Origin: Collinsella aerofaciens
GTDB lineage: Bacteria; Actinomycetota; Coriobacteriia; Coriobacteriales; Coriobacteriaceae
DNA length: 64,000 nt
Assembly: GCF_018785245.1 (NCBI RefSeq)
Contig: NZ_WQPL01000022.1
Coordinates: 1 to 64,000 of the forward strand
Direction: 5' to 3'
Every line of letters starts with the position of its first letter. Position 1 is the first letter of the stretch. This document shows, piece after piece, positions 40,790 through 50,034 of this stretch. The notes beneath the pieces were generated by a model, which had not been told where the DNA came from, did no database searches, and saw only the letters and a program-made list of their open reading frames with translations. The position numbers and the translations under genes are program-made.

Positions 40790-41973
40790 TCGGCCCCCTC
40801 CAGGATACTGATCAGTTGTGCGTCACGCCAAAGCCCGTCCATGATCTTGGGCCAAAAGCTCTGGAAACGCAGATAGCTTGCAGCGTTTTGGCGCGCATAG
40901 GCCTTTGCCTCGCCGATACCATGGCGCCAAATGCGCAGGTAGCCCTCATGCTCGCGGGTAAACACGCTGCGGACCATAGCGGTCTTGCGCACGCGGTCGT
41001 CGAGCTCGCGCGAAATCCAAGGGCCCGGGTAGGGCATGAGCGATGCCGCCGTAACGGGAATGAGCTCCTTTTGATGCGCGGCGAATGTCAACTTGGCCCG
41101 TTCGTAGTACCAACGGTATACATCCTGCATAAAGCGCGGTGAGCGCTTTTCGGACTCCGGAGGCAGATGGCGCACGGTCCACTCGTTATCGAACCACACG
41201 TCGTAGCCAAACATGCGCATGTTAAAGAGGTAATCCAAGTCCTCGCCGCGGGTGATAAACGGGTCAAAGGCCACACGCGTAAAGGCGCGGGCGTGCAGGG
41301 CCATCAGGCCGCCGCACACGTAGTTGGAGCGCGAGATGCGGGTGCCCGAGAGCGCCTTTTTCATCCAACGGTTGAACTCGATGCGCTTGGTCCACCAACG
41401 ATGGCAGATGCCCGCCTTGTCCGTGGGAGCCAGCGGCGAGCCGTCGCGATCGTAGAAATAGCCGCTCTTGACCAAGATCGGCAAGCCCTGACGCGTCTGC
41501 TGCCCCAACGCATAGGTCGCGCGCTTCATAAAGTCGGCGTCGATGACAGTCTCATCGTCATCCAAAAAGATAACCGCGTCATGCCCCAGCACAGCGGCAC
41601 AGGCTAGCCCCATGTTGCGGATGGCGCCGTAGCCTCGCAGGCTCACGCACTCGCCCGAACCCTTGGGCGCGATCTGAGCAACCCGGTCTGCGATGCGCGA
41701 GGCCTGGGTGTTGGTGACAACGGTGACCTTGAGCGTGGGATGCGCGTCGACAATCTCGTGCACGCGCAGCGACACATCGGCTGTGGCAGAAACGGGACAG
41801 ACCACCAAAAGGATGATGCGCGGGATGTCACGTACCTGCTCAAGCGAGGCCAGGCAGCGGTCGAGTTCGGGATTGTCGGCGTTGAGTCGCGTCGAATGGT
41901 CATAGGTGCCAGGAGCGTTTGCGCAAGCGTCATCGCCCGCCCAATACGTTGGAATCACGACCGTGGCGTTCAT
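40786..41973 (-). CDS. Family 2 glycosyltransferase
   Basis: A 395-residue GT-A protein. The N-terminus TVVIPTYW starts the Rossmann-like fold; VIFLDDDETVID is the metal-binding DxD, and FITRGEDLDYLFNMRMFG is the ED-type acceptor motif. There is no membrane segment. It would transfer a sugar to a cell-wall or capsule acceptor. It heads an operon with the LytS kinase and LytTR regulator, which is unusual and suggests that the two-component system and surface glycan are linked. GGAGGG lies six bases before the ATG. Confidence 0.87.
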   Translation of the reverse strand: MNATVVIPTYWAGDDACANAPGTYDHSTRLNADNPELDRCLASLEQVRDIPRIILLVVCPVSATADVSLRVHEIVDAHPTLKVTVVTNTQASRIADRVAQIAPKGSGECVSLRGYGAIRNMGLACAAVLGHDAVIFLDDDETVIDADFMKRATYALGQQTRQGLPILVKSGYFYDRDGSPLAPTDKAGICHRWWTKRIEFNRWMKKALSGTRISRSNYVCGGLMALHARAFTRVAFDPFITRGEDLDYLFNMRMFGYDVWFDNEWTVRHLPPESEKRSPRFMQDVYRWYYERAKLTFAAHQKELIPVTAASLMPYPGPWISRELDDRVRKTAMVRSVFTREHEGYLRIWRHGIGEAKAYARQNAASYLRFQSFWPKIMDGLWRDAQLISILEGAE

Positions 41974-41994
41974 GCCTTACCCTCCCTGCAACAC

Positions 41995-42030
41995 AAAAAC
42001 GGGACGCCGCCAAACACAGGCGACGCCCCG
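41995..42030 (-). terminator. Terminator after the UMF1 transporter gene
   Basis: CGGGACGCCGCC and GGCGACGCCCCG form a near-perfect stem with a T-run (the A's at 41995-41999) on the minus strand, between the transporter and GT2 genes. Confidence 0.78.
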
Positions 42031-42144
42031 CGACCTAGCTGATTCCATCATACCCACTTGGGCAAATCATTGCTCGCAAGTCGCAATGTTTATTGCGGAT
42101 AACCCCAAAAGAGTACCGTGGACAGGCACAATAGCCGCTCGCTC

Positions 42145-43404
42145 CTATGCGGCATGCTCTGCCGCCCGAGTCATGCGGGACAGGCGAACCAGCAGCATAA
42201 AGCCAACGACCAGCAGCACACCAATGGAAAGGACGCCCAGCGACGGGTTGCCGGTCAGCGAGGTGACGACCGACACCAGGAAGGTGCCCATAACGCTTGC
42301 ATAACGACCAAAGATGTCAAAGAAGCCGTAGTACTCGTTGGACTTTTCCTTGGGGATAATGCGGCCAAAGTAGCTACGGCTGAGCGCCTGCACGCCGCCC
42401 TGGAACAGGCCGACCATAATGGCAAGCACCCAGAATTCAAAGGCGGTCTTTAGGAAGAACGCGGCGAACAGCACAATGCCCATGTAGGCGGCGACCGCCA
42501 CCAGGATCATGTTGAGCGTGCCCACGCGTCCGGCGAGCTTGCCGTAGATGATGGCGGACGGAAAGGCCACGAACTGCGTAACGAGCAGCGCCAGCACCAG
42601 CTGCGTCGAATCGATGCCCAAGGCCGATCCGTAACTGGTGGCCATGGAAATGACCGTGTGCACACCGTCGATATAGAAGAAGAACGCGATCATGTAGACC
42701 AGCACGGTCTTGTTGTGGGCGATCTCGCGCATGGTGTGTCCGACCTCGGAGAACACACCGCCCACGATGTGGCCGATAGTGTCCTCGGGACCGCGCTCGC
42801 GACCGTACTTTTGCTTATAGGTGCGAATGAGCGGCAGGGTAAAGATGAGCCACCAGGCACCAGTGATGATAAACGACAGACGCGTTGCCAGCATGGTGGG
42901 GACGCCAAGAGCGGGGCCACCCATGATGAGCGCCAGGCAGATGACGAACGGCACGGTGGAACCGATATAGCCCCAGGCATAGCCCGAGCTGGACACGGCG
43001 TCCATGCGCTCGTCGGTCGTAATGTCGGGCAGCATGGCGTCGTAGAACGTCATAGAAGAGTTAAGGCCGATGGTGCACAGCACGTACACGGTCAAAAATG
43101 CCATGGCGGACATTGGGATAGCCTGCGCCAGGCAAAGCACCAGGCCCGTGAGGAAGAAGCCCAAGAAGAACTTGATCTTGTTGCCTGCGTAGTCAGCAAG
43201 CGCGCCCAGAATGGGCATGAGCATGGCAATGACCAGCGAGGCGATCGTCTGCGCATTGCCCCAGGCGACCACCAGGTCGGCCGAGGAAGCGCCGGTATTG
43301 ATGGCGTTAAAGTAAATGGGCACCACCGAGGTATTGAGCAGCACAAGGGCCGAATTGCCCACATCATACATAACCCAGTTACGCTCGAGCTTGGTGTATT
43401 TCAT
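42145..43404 (-). CDS. UMF1-family MFS transporter
   Basis: A 419-residue MFS carrier of the UMF1/Atg22-like group. It begins KYTKLERNWVMYDVGNSALV and has the typical YDAMLPDITTDERMDAVSSSGYAWGYIGS loop (split over residues about 122-150), plus QALSRSYFGRIIPK near residue 345. About twelve membrane segments are present. Fungal relatives export amino acids from the vacuole; bacterial substrates are unknown. It is monocistronic with its own terminator; AAGGG precedes the start. Confidence 0.9.
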   Translation of the reverse strand: MKYTKLERNWVMYDVGNSALVLLNTSVVPIYFNAINTGASSADLVVAWGNAQTIASLVIAMLMPILGALADYAGNKIKFFLGFFLTGLVLCLAQAIPMSAMAFLTVYVLCTIGLNSSMTFYDAMLPDITTDERMDAVSSSGYAWGYIGSTVPFVICLALIMGGPALGVPTMLATRLSFIITGAWWLIFTLPLIRTYKQKYGRERGPEDTIGHIVGGVFSEVGHTMREIAHNKTVLVYMIAFFFYIDGVHTVISMATSYGSALGIDSTQLVLALLVTQFVAFPSAIIYGKLAGRVGTLNMILVAVAAYMGIVLFAAFFLKTAFEFWVLAIMVGLFQGGVQALSRSYFGRIIPKEKSNEYYGFFDIFGRYASVMGTFLVSVVTSLTGNPSLGVLSIGVLLVVGFMLLVRLSRMTRAAEHAA

Positions 43405-43505
43405 GGACAGGGACCCTTCGTATTCGCCCGATATGCAGTTAGTTCATCGTACCCCAATTGTCCAGAACCGCCGGTAAGGATTCGGCAAAGGGGCACGCAC
43501 GGGCC

Positions 43506-44450
43506 CTATTCCTCGCGGTCGAACTCCTCATCGGCATTGAGCACGCGACCGCTGTAGTTGACGTGACTGGTCACGGCATCCATGTCACCGGTCTCGATAA
43601 AACGTGCGACCGTGCACTCGTAATCGACCAGCGCGCGATCAAAGACCTCGGGGAAACTCTCGTTCGAGACCTCGTCGGTAAAGGGATTCTTCCATGTCAG
43701 ATGGCCCAGGTTACCGGTGCGCTCGGGCAGCTCCGTCGTCACGCGATGGGCAAGGCCGTCGAGCAGCGAGTAGTCGTGCACCAAGCCCTCAACCAGCGAG
43801 ATCGCGCGCGTCTTTGCGGAGCCGGCCGGCTCAATCGCGCGGTAAAGTCGCTGCATATTGGCAACGGCAGCACCGTACTCCCCCGCCGGAATGTCAATGC
43901 CGTACACGCGTCCGGCAACATAGCTCATCAGCACGCCGGCCACGCGATTGATGCGATCGGTGGTGACGATCTCGCCCGCCGGCGGGTAATCGTCGACCGT
44001 AGCGCCATCGCGTTTAAGCTGCAGCATCAGTACATCCAGGTCGCTCTCGATCACGGCATGGACCTGACTGCTCGAATCCTCAAGCTCTGAATCGGACTCC
44101 ACGATGCCAAACTGCTGCTCATAGACAAAGGGATGGGCGTTGCGGTCGAGCACGTAATGAGACAGTAGGCCCAGCGCAAAGGCGCGACCCAAGCTGGCGT
44201 CGCGCGGCAGCAGATGCGACACGCCGTCGCGCAGGCACGCGAACTGGCGAGACATGCGCGAGCGATGCATGACCTGCGCCAGCAGCGTGCAGTCGGAAAC
44301 ACGCGGTGTCAGAATGTGAAAGAAGAACGGGTCGGGGCCTTGGTTGCCCAAGATAAAGGCAATGCGCTCTTCATCGGACGTGATGACGCCCTGTGGAAGA
44401 CGGTCGATGCTTTCCTCGCCAAACAGATGATGGGTGATAAGCGCGGGCAT
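43506..44450 (-). CDS. Zinc-dependent phospholipase C-like protein
   Basis: A 314-residue protein with the N-terminal Zn_dep_PLPC pattern: MPALITHHLFGEESI, then FILGNQGPDPFFFH, a His-rich helix LLSHYVLDRNAHPFVYEQQ and a later VHAVIESDLD. These give His and Asp residues that fit a trinuclear zinc site. No signal peptide is visible, so it may act inside the cell. The C-terminal 100 residues are unlike known PLCs. The start at 44450 follows AAAGGA. It is flanked by unrelated genes and appears to be transcribed alone. Activity is untested. Confidence 0.78.
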   Translation of the reverse strand: MPALITHHLFGEESIDRLPQGVITSDEERIAFILGNQGPDPFFFHILTPRVSDCTLLAQVMHRSRMSRQFACLRDGVSHLLPRDASLGRAFALGLLSHYVLDRNAHPFVYEQQFGIVESDSELEDSSSQVHAVIESDLDVLMLQLKRDGATVDDYPPAGEIVTTDRINRVAGVLMSYVAGRVYGIDIPAGEYGAAVANMQRLYRAIEPAGSAKTRAISLVEGLVHDYSLLDGLAHRVTTELPERTGNLGHLTWKNPFTDEVSNESFPEVFDRALVDYECTVARFIETGDMDAVTSHVNYSGRVLNADEEFDREE

Positions 44451-44542
44451 AATGATCCTTTCGATTTCATTCGATGCCACCCATTATGCCCACCGCGCGC
44501 CCATGCCAAACCTGCGATGGTAAACGACGGCACGCAGACCGT

Positions 44543-45277
44543 CTACGCAAGCCCCAAGTGTGCTTTAACCTCGGCAGCGCGACGGCGGGACACGGGCACC
44601 GTCGAGGTTACGCGATCGAGTCTGAGCTCCATAAGACCCGTAGAACCGATCTCGACATTGTGCACGTCTTCCAAATTGACCAGATAGCTGCGATGAACGC
44701 GAATAAAGCCCTCGGAGACCAAGCGACGCTCGAGCGAAGAGATCGACTCATTGATCAGGTACGTTCCCTCGGCGCAGATGGCGTTGCAAAAATCGGCGCG
44801 CGCCTCAAAGTAGCAGACGTCTGCGGCGGGAATGAACACCTTTTTGCCCCCGCGGTCCACCGTCAGACGCAAAGGCTGGCGCGGAGCGTGGATAACACGA
44901 CGGGCACCCAAGGCTGCCTCGATCTTGTCGAGTGCCTTTGACAGGCGTGCGTCCTCGACCGGCTTGACGACATAGTCGACCGCATCGAGGTTATACGCAT
45001 CGGCGGCAAACTCGGCAAACGCCGTCACAAACACAACCACCGGCGGCGTCTTTAGGTTCTGCAGCGTCTCGGCAAGCTCAATTCCCGAGCGGCCGGGCAT
45101 CGTGATGTCCAAAAACAACACGTTGGGCTTGTTCGAGAGAATCGACTCCACGGCCTCGGTGACATTGCCCGCCTCGGCAATCTGGCCCACACGCGTATCC
45201 TTTTCCAACAGATAGCGTAGCTCAGCCCTAATGGGAGGTTCGTCATCAACCACCAAGATGTTCCAGCCTTCGGACAT
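44543..45277 (-). CDS. LytTR-family response regulator (system 2)
   Basis: A 244-residue regulator. The receiver domain (1-122) has LVVDDEPP, phospho-Asp57 in LFLDITMPG, Thr in FVTAFAE and Lys in YVVKPVED. The LytTR domain (about 138-240) includes YFEARADFCNAI, FIRVHRSYLVNL and VPVSRRRAAEVKAHL. It clearly duplicates the regulator at 38657. It lies 38 bases after its LytS kinase gene. GAGGGGAAG precedes the ATG. Confidence 0.94.
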   Translation of the reverse strand: MSEGWNILVVDDEPPIRAELRYLLEKDTRVGQIAEAGNVTEAVESILSNKPNVLFLDITMPGRSGIELAETLQNLKTPPVVVFVTAFAEFAADAYNLDAVDYVVKPVEDARLSKALDKIEAALGARRVIHAPRQPLRLTVDRGGKKVFIPAADVCYFEARADFCNAICAEGTYLINESISSLERRLVSEGFIRVHRSYLVNLEDVHNVEIGSTGLMELRLDRVTSTVPVSRRRAAEVKAHLGLA

Positions 45278-45315
45278 ATGTGCTTCCCCTCTTTTTCTCT
45301 CAATCCAACCGCGTG

Positions 45316-46701
45316 CTACGCCGTCAACGGCGCCGGCTCATGCGGCTCGCCGTTCAGCTCGACGATGACCTGCGTTCCCACGCCCTCCTGGGACTTCACG
45401 CGCATGCCGGAATCTTCTCCGTAAAAGAAATGGATGCGCTGAAGCACGTTGAAGAGCGCCAGGCCGCAACCTCGCTTGACGGAGCCGTCGGCGGTAATGC
45501 TCTCGGGCTCCTCCAGGCGATGTTGCTCAAACAGATGCGCGCAGACTTCTTCGCTCATACCGATGCCGTCGTCCTCGACGATGATCTCCAAACCGTCATC
45601 GGTCTCGAAAGCCCTAACATGAATAGAAAGCGGCTCGGTCTCGCGCTGCGCGTGCTTGATGCAGTTTTCGAGCAACGGCTGCAAGATAAACGGCGGCACC
45701 ATGCAATCGCGCACCTCAAAGTCGATATCGACCGAGACGCGCAGACGGCCGTCGCCATAACGAGCCTGCATAAGATTGATATAGCGAGTGCCCTGTTCCA
45801 CCTCGTGCTCGAGCGTTGTGAGGCTATCGGAATCAGAAAGCGTCTGACGGTAGTAGTTGGAGAAGTCGATCAGCAGCGATCGCGCCTTGTCGGGCTCGGT
45901 TCGAACGAGCGACACGATGGTGCTGATGGTGTTAAACAGAAAATGAGGATCGACCTGCGATTGCAAGGCGCGCAGCTCCACGCGGGCCGTAAGCTCGTCC
46001 TGGCGCTCGAGCTCAAAGCTCGCAAGCTGCGTGGAAATGAGGTCGGCAAAGCCCGAGGCAAGCGCCGTCTGGCGCATATCGATGCTGCTCAGACGGGGAT
46101 AATACAGCTCGAGCGTGCCCACGCAATGCCCGCGCACGGTAAGCGGTGCGACAATACCGGCGCGCAGGCGCGGAAAGTAGCCACCTGTCTCGGTCGAGGC
46201 ATCGCGCGAGAACACGCTTTGCTCACCGCTGTTGATCACGTTGAGCGTAGTCCGCAGCACCACCGGGGTGCCCGCGGGGCATTTTGCCGAGTCCTCGCCC
46301 CAGCTTGCCAACACCTGCTTGCCGTCGGTAAAGCAGATGGCAGAGGCGATAGTTTCGGACAGGATGATCTTAGAGGCGCCCAGGGCAGCTTCGGGCGTAA
46401 GGCCGCGCGACGTGTAGGCGAATATTTTTGAAGCGATGGCGAGCGTGCGGTCGGTTGCGCTCGATGTGAGGTCGTCGGGAACGACAAAGACGTACGAGAA
46501 GAAGAAGCACAGCATGACCAAGCCGGCAATGACGACAACGGCCGGAACGGGATTGGGATTATCGGTTAGATCCCAGATGAGCAGCAGGATAAGCAGCGGA
46601 ACGACAATACCGAGCAAGATGGCTTGAACCACATGCTGAGCGGTACGAAAGACCTTGGTAGAGTTGTAGCTCTTGCCCAGAATCAGCCTATTGAGATCCA
46701 C
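45316..46701 (-). CDS. LytS-type sensor histidine kinase (system 2)
   Basis: A 461-residue kinase with two membrane helices (about residues 27-44 and 53-74), a GAF-like region (about 90-225), the His_kinase motif QVDPHFLFNTIS (His253) and an ATPase with FILQPLLENCIKH and VEDDGIGMSEE. I start it at a GTG (46701) because AAGGAG is six bases upstream; an ATG at 46707 directly abuts that site and is less likely. It is co-transcribed with the LytTR regulator at 44543. It is a paralog of the 39446 kinase but has no GT2 partner. Confidence 0.9.
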   Translation of the reverse strand: MDLNRLILGKSYNSTKVFRTAQHVVQAILLGIVVPLLILLLIWDLTDNPNPVPAVVVIAGLVMLCFFFSYVFVVPDDLTSSATDRTLAIASKIFAYTSRGLTPEAALGASKIILSETIASAICFTDGKQVLASWGEDSAKCPAGTPVVLRTTLNVINSGEQSVFSRDASTETGGYFPRLRAGIVAPLTVRGHCVGTLELYYPRLSSIDMRQTALASGFADLISTQLASFELERQDELTARVELRALQSQVDPHFLFNTISTIVSLVRTEPDKARSLLIDFSNYYRQTLSDSDSLTTLEHEVEQGTRYINLMQARYGDGRLRVSVDIDFEVRDCMVPPFILQPLLENCIKHAQRETEPLSIHVRAFETDDGLEIIVEDDGIGMSEEVCAHLFEQHRLEEPESITADGSVKRGCGLALFNVLQRIHFFYGEDSGMRVKSQEGVGTQVIVELNGEPHEPAPLTA

Positions 46702-46734
46702 CGTCATCTCCTTCTTACTGACGCACCCCATAGC

Positions 46735-46761
46735 GATAAAGAGGGCCGCAAGCGACCCTCT
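46735..46761 (-). terminator. Terminator after the amidohydrolase gene
   Basis: AGAGGG and CCCTCT enclose an extra CGC/GCG pair, and the minus strand continues TTTATCGC. It lies between the amidohydrolase stop and the kinase start. Confidence 0.65.
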
Positions 46762-46819
46762 CCATTGCATTATGCAATCAAATACTGTGTTTTACATCAA
46801 GCCATCGATGAACGGTAGC

Positions 46820-48097
46820 TTAGGCGCTGTACTTGTTTGCCTCGCCGAAGGTGCCGCCCTCGACAATCCAGCCGTCCTTCATGATGACGTCCATGTTGTC
46901 GGTGTTGAGCACGTGGATGTCGGCGGCGACGTCACCGTTGACGACCAGCAGGTCGGCGCACTTGCCGGCCTCGATGGAACCGGTCTCGTCCTCGATGTGG
47001 CACATCTTGGCACCGTTGAGGGTGGCACAGGTGATGGTCTCGACCGGGGTGAAGCCGATCTTGTCGACGAACTCGTACATCTCCTCGATGGAGCAGGTGC
47101 CGTACGGGGTGACGAAGGAGAAGGAGTCGGAGCCGATCGTCATGACGACGCCGCGCTTCTTGGCCTCGCGCAGGCAGTCGTAGTTGCGCTGCAGCTCCTT
47201 CTCGACCAAGGTGCCCTCGTACTTGTCGTGCAGCTCGGGGACGTAGACGGGCGGATAGGTGGCGTACCAGGTGGGCAGGAAGGCGATCGTCGGGGTGAAG
47301 AAGGTGCCCTGCTCGGCCATGAGGTCCATGGTGCGCTCATCGATATCGAAGCCGTGAATCAGCTGCTCGCAGCCAAAGCGAACGGAATCGTAGGCAGCGG
47401 CGTGGTTGTTGTAGCAGTGGCTCCACACGGGGATGCCGACCATCTTGGCCTCTTCGACCACGGCCTGAATCTCCTCGGAGCAGTAGTGCTGGTCGCGGCC
47501 GGAGTCCCAGCGCCAGATGCCGCCACCGGTAGCCCAGATCTTGATGGCATCGGGGTTCTCGCGCAGGCGACGACGGACGGCCTTGCGCAGATCCCAAGGA
47601 CCGTCGACCTGATCGCCCCAGGGGTGCGATTCCTTGTTGAGCTCCTGGCTGCAGTGGTGGGAGTCGCCGTGGCCGGCAACGCGGCAGAAGCCAAGGCCGG
47701 TGGCCAGAACGCGCGGGCCCTTGAAGACGCCCTTGTCGATGCAGTCACGGATCTGGATACCAAAGCGGCCGATCTCGCAGACGGTGGTGAGGCCGTGGGT
47801 GAGGCAGTCATAGGCCTGCTTGACAGCGATGGCCTGCTTCTCGAGGAGCGGCTGCATGACCCAGTCGGTGTCATCGTCAGTCAAGTTGCCCGAGAAGTGC
47901 AGGTGGGTGTCGATCAGGCCGGGAAGGACAGTCTTGCCGACGGCGTCGATAACCTCAACGCCCTCGGGAAGGTCCTGCATAGCACCGGCGTACTCGATCT
48001 TGCCGTTGTCGTCGACGAGAACGAGGGAGTTCTCGACCGGCTCGGCACCGGTACCGTCGATGAGCTTGCCGCCAACGATTGCATACTTAGTGGACAT
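46820..48097 (-). CDS. Metal-dependent amidohydrolase (imidazolonepropionase/prolidase-like)
   Basis: A 425-residue amidohydrolase. The HxH pair is in LPGLIDTHLHFSGN (about residue 66), the bridging Lys in AIKIWATGGG, the next His ligands in VWSHCYNNH and LIHGFDID, and the catalytic Asp in TIGSDSFSF. An N-terminal beta-sandwich (YAIVGGKLIDGTGAEP) is typical of the imidazolonepropionase-like group that cleaves cyclic amides or acyl and dipeptide substrates. It lies 131 bases downstream of an APC permease on the same strand, so it probably hydrolyses what that permease brings in. GGAGG precedes the start. Confidence 0.88.
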   Translation of the reverse strand: MSTKYAIVGGKLIDGTGAEPVENSLVLVDDNGKIEYAGAMQDLPEGVEVIDAVGKTVLPGLIDTHLHFSGNLTDDDTDWVMQPLLEKQAIAVKQAYDCLTHGLTTVCEIGRFGIQIRDCIDKGVFKGPRVLATGLGFCRVAGHGDSHHCSQELNKESHPWGDQVDGPWDLRKAVRRRLRENPDAIKIWATGGGIWRWDSGRDQHYCSEEIQAVVEEAKMVGIPVWSHCYNNHAAAYDSVRFGCEQLIHGFDIDERTMDLMAEQGTFFTPTIAFLPTWYATYPPVYVPELHDKYEGTLVEKELQRNYDCLREAKKRGVVMTIGSDSFSFVTPYGTCSIEEMYEFVDKIGFTPVETITCATLNGAKMCHIEDETGSIEAGKCADLLVVNGDVAADIHVLNTDNMDVIMKDGWIVEGGTFGEANKYSA

Positions 48098-48228
48098 GGT
48101 TCCTCCTTATGGATCCATATAGTGGGCGAGGCCGTGTTGGGTTAAGGCCTCACAAAGCTACCCAAGTGGCGCCGGGTTCGGTGCGCGGAAGAGAGGGGCC
48201 CGCGCACCTGATCCGCCCCGGCTCGGCG

Positions 48229-49680
48229 TTACTTTTTGCGGGAATTGGTGAAGGCCATGAGAGCCAGGCCGACGACCAGCCAGCCGATTACGATGCTCCA
48301 CTCCACCATGTTGAGGGAGGCGGGAGAGAACGGAATCACAAGCAGGCCGATGATGATGGCACAGGCACCGATGGCGAGGCCGATGCCAAACTTGCCGCCG
48401 GGCACCTCGTAGGGACGAGGCAGGTCGGGCTCGGTGAAGCGCATACGCAGGCATGCGAGGGCGACCATGCCGCAGGAGAAGATGAAGGCGAGAGCCGACA
48501 CGTTGGTCAGAGGGATGAGCATGTTCTTGCCCAAAAACGGTCCGACGACGGTGATGACGCCCAAGACGACGCAGGCAAGCTTGGGAGCGCCGGACTTGGG
48601 GTCGACCTCGGCGAACTGCTCGGGCAGCTGGCCCTTGCGGCCCATGGCGAGCATGATGCGGCTCGTGGCGCCGTAGAAGGAGTTCATCGGGCCCATGGGT
48701 CCAAGCGTGGCGATGACGAGCATGGCCAGGTACAGAAGCATGTTGATGCCCTTGAGGCAGGCGAGCGCGGGAACCGGGCTCTTAACGAACTCATGCCAGT
48801 CGAGGATGGTGCCGAACGAGTAGATACAGACCATGTAGAAGCCGCCGGCGGCCAGCAGAGCCAGGGAGATGATCTTGCCGAACTTGTTCCAGTTGAGGCC
48901 CTCGGCCGCTTCCTCAGCCTGCTGGGGAATGGTGTCAAAACCGGCGTAGAAGAACGGGGTCAGAACCAGGACCGACACGATGCCGGCGAACAGGCTGGTG
49001 CCCTCGGTGGCGGCCTTGCCGCCGCCAGCGCCGGCGACCTGGGAGAACACAGGCATGGCGTTGTCCGGCGAGCCGGTGAACAGCGAGACGCCCATGGCGA
49101 GCAGCATGCCGCAGAGCAGGGCCTTGGTCAGGAAGGCCTGGAGCTTGGCGGCCGAGCTGGCACCGCGGAAATTGAGGAAGATGACGTAGACTGCAAAGCC
49201 GAGCGCGATCAGCGTCGGGAACAGGTAAACGTCGGCGCCCAGGATGGTGTAGAGCTTGACGGCGCGCAGCCACTCAAGACCGGGCAGGCTACCGAACATC
49301 TCGGACACGAGGGTCGAAATGGCGATGGCCTCCCACGGGCACAGGATGCCGTTGCCCAGGGCCAAAAGCCATCCGGTGATGTAGCTCAGCGTACGGCCAA
49401 AGCTACGATCGACATACTCGACGATGCCGCCCGAGATGGGGATAGCAGCCGTGAGCTCACCGAAAACAGCTCCGACGGGCACGAGGAAGATTGCACCCAA
49501 GAGGAATGCGATCATAGCGGGAACGGGACCGCCGCCCACGACCATCCAGTCGCCGACCTGCAGAACCCAACCGGTACCGATGATGGCACCGAAACCGATG
49601 GTGAAGAAGTTCCAGAGCGAAAGCGTTTTCTTCATGCCGCCGTTATCCCCGACTGCAACTTCTGCGTTCTTGTCCGCCAT
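48229..49680 (-). CDS. APC-superfamily amino acid permease
   Basis: A 483-residue carrier with about twelve membrane segments. It begins with LSLWNFFTIGFGAIIGTGWVL, the glycine-rich first helix of the amino acid-polyamine-organocation family, and has FAGIVSVLVLTPFFYAGFDTI in helix 6 and the loop TSRIMLAMGRKGQLP. It would import an amino acid or derivative by proton or antiport coupling. It is the first gene of a unit with the amidohydrolase; AAGGAGGGG precedes the start. A hairpin at about 48179-48208 (GGTGCGCG with CGCGCACC) lies between the two genes and may reduce read-through. Confidence 0.93.
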   Translation of the reverse strand: MADKNAEVAVGDNGGMKKTLSLWNFFTIGFGAIIGTGWVLQVGDWMVVGGGPVPAMIAFLLGAIFLVPVGAVFGELTAAIPISGGIVEYVDRSFGRTLSYITGWLLALGNGILCPWEAIAISTLVSEMFGSLPGLEWLRAVKLYTILGADVYLFPTLIALGFAVYVIFLNFRGASSAAKLQAFLTKALLCGMLLAMGVSLFTGSPDNAMPVFSQVAGAGGGKAATEGTSLFAGIVSVLVLTPFFYAGFDTIPQQAEEAAEGLNWNKFGKIISLALLAAGGFYMVCIYSFGTILDWHEFVKSPVPALACLKGINMLLYLAMLVIATLGPMGPMNSFYGATSRIMLAMGRKGQLPEQFAEVDPKSGAPKLACVVLGVITVVGPFLGKNMLIPLTNVSALAFIFSCGMVALACLRMRFTEPDLPRPYEVPGGKFGIGLAIGACAIIIGLLVIPFSPASLNMVEWSIVIGWLVVGLALMAFTNSRKK

Positions 49681-50034
49681 TGTTCCCCTCCTTTCCTTTT
49701 TGACGCCCTTGGCGTCACCCCTTGCGCGGTCCGTTTTGCCGCGCGCTTTTATTCCATGGCTTTAAGATACGGCCTTGGCGCAGCAGCGCCGCTCGCAGCT
49801 CGACCGAAGGCAGAACTGCAAAACGAGCGGCACCGTTTTTGGGACGAACGGCGGGAGACGTCATTCGTCTTGGACGCTTTCATCTTGTCTGCTTTTGAAT
49901 ACCTGTTGCCGTGGCGCTTGGCGCGCGGCGCGGCAACGTTCATACCATTTGTCAGGCTTTTGGCGCACATGCCCATGTGTCGTGCATCTTTTTATGTAGG
50001 ATAGACAAGTTACACATGAGGCAAGGTGATTCGA
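49681..50034. other. Divergent promoter region, permease / C39-like protease
   Basis: A gap of 354 bases with no gene I can support. It holds a small palindrome (TGACGCCCTTGGCGTCA, about 49700-49716) beside the permease start and otherwise moderately GC-rich sequence with several stop-free but unconvincing frames. Confidence 0.45.

Noticed and set aside
39446-46701. The two LytS/LytTR systems as an assembly duplication
   Set aside because: The proteins differ at many positions and the flanking genes are different, so this is real paralogy.
48109-50004. A 631-codon open frame on the plus strand over the permease gene
   Set aside because: It is antisense to a clear twelve-helix permease, its translation is low-complexity His/Asp/Gly/Glu-rich as expected of a mirror frame, and it has no ribosome binding site.
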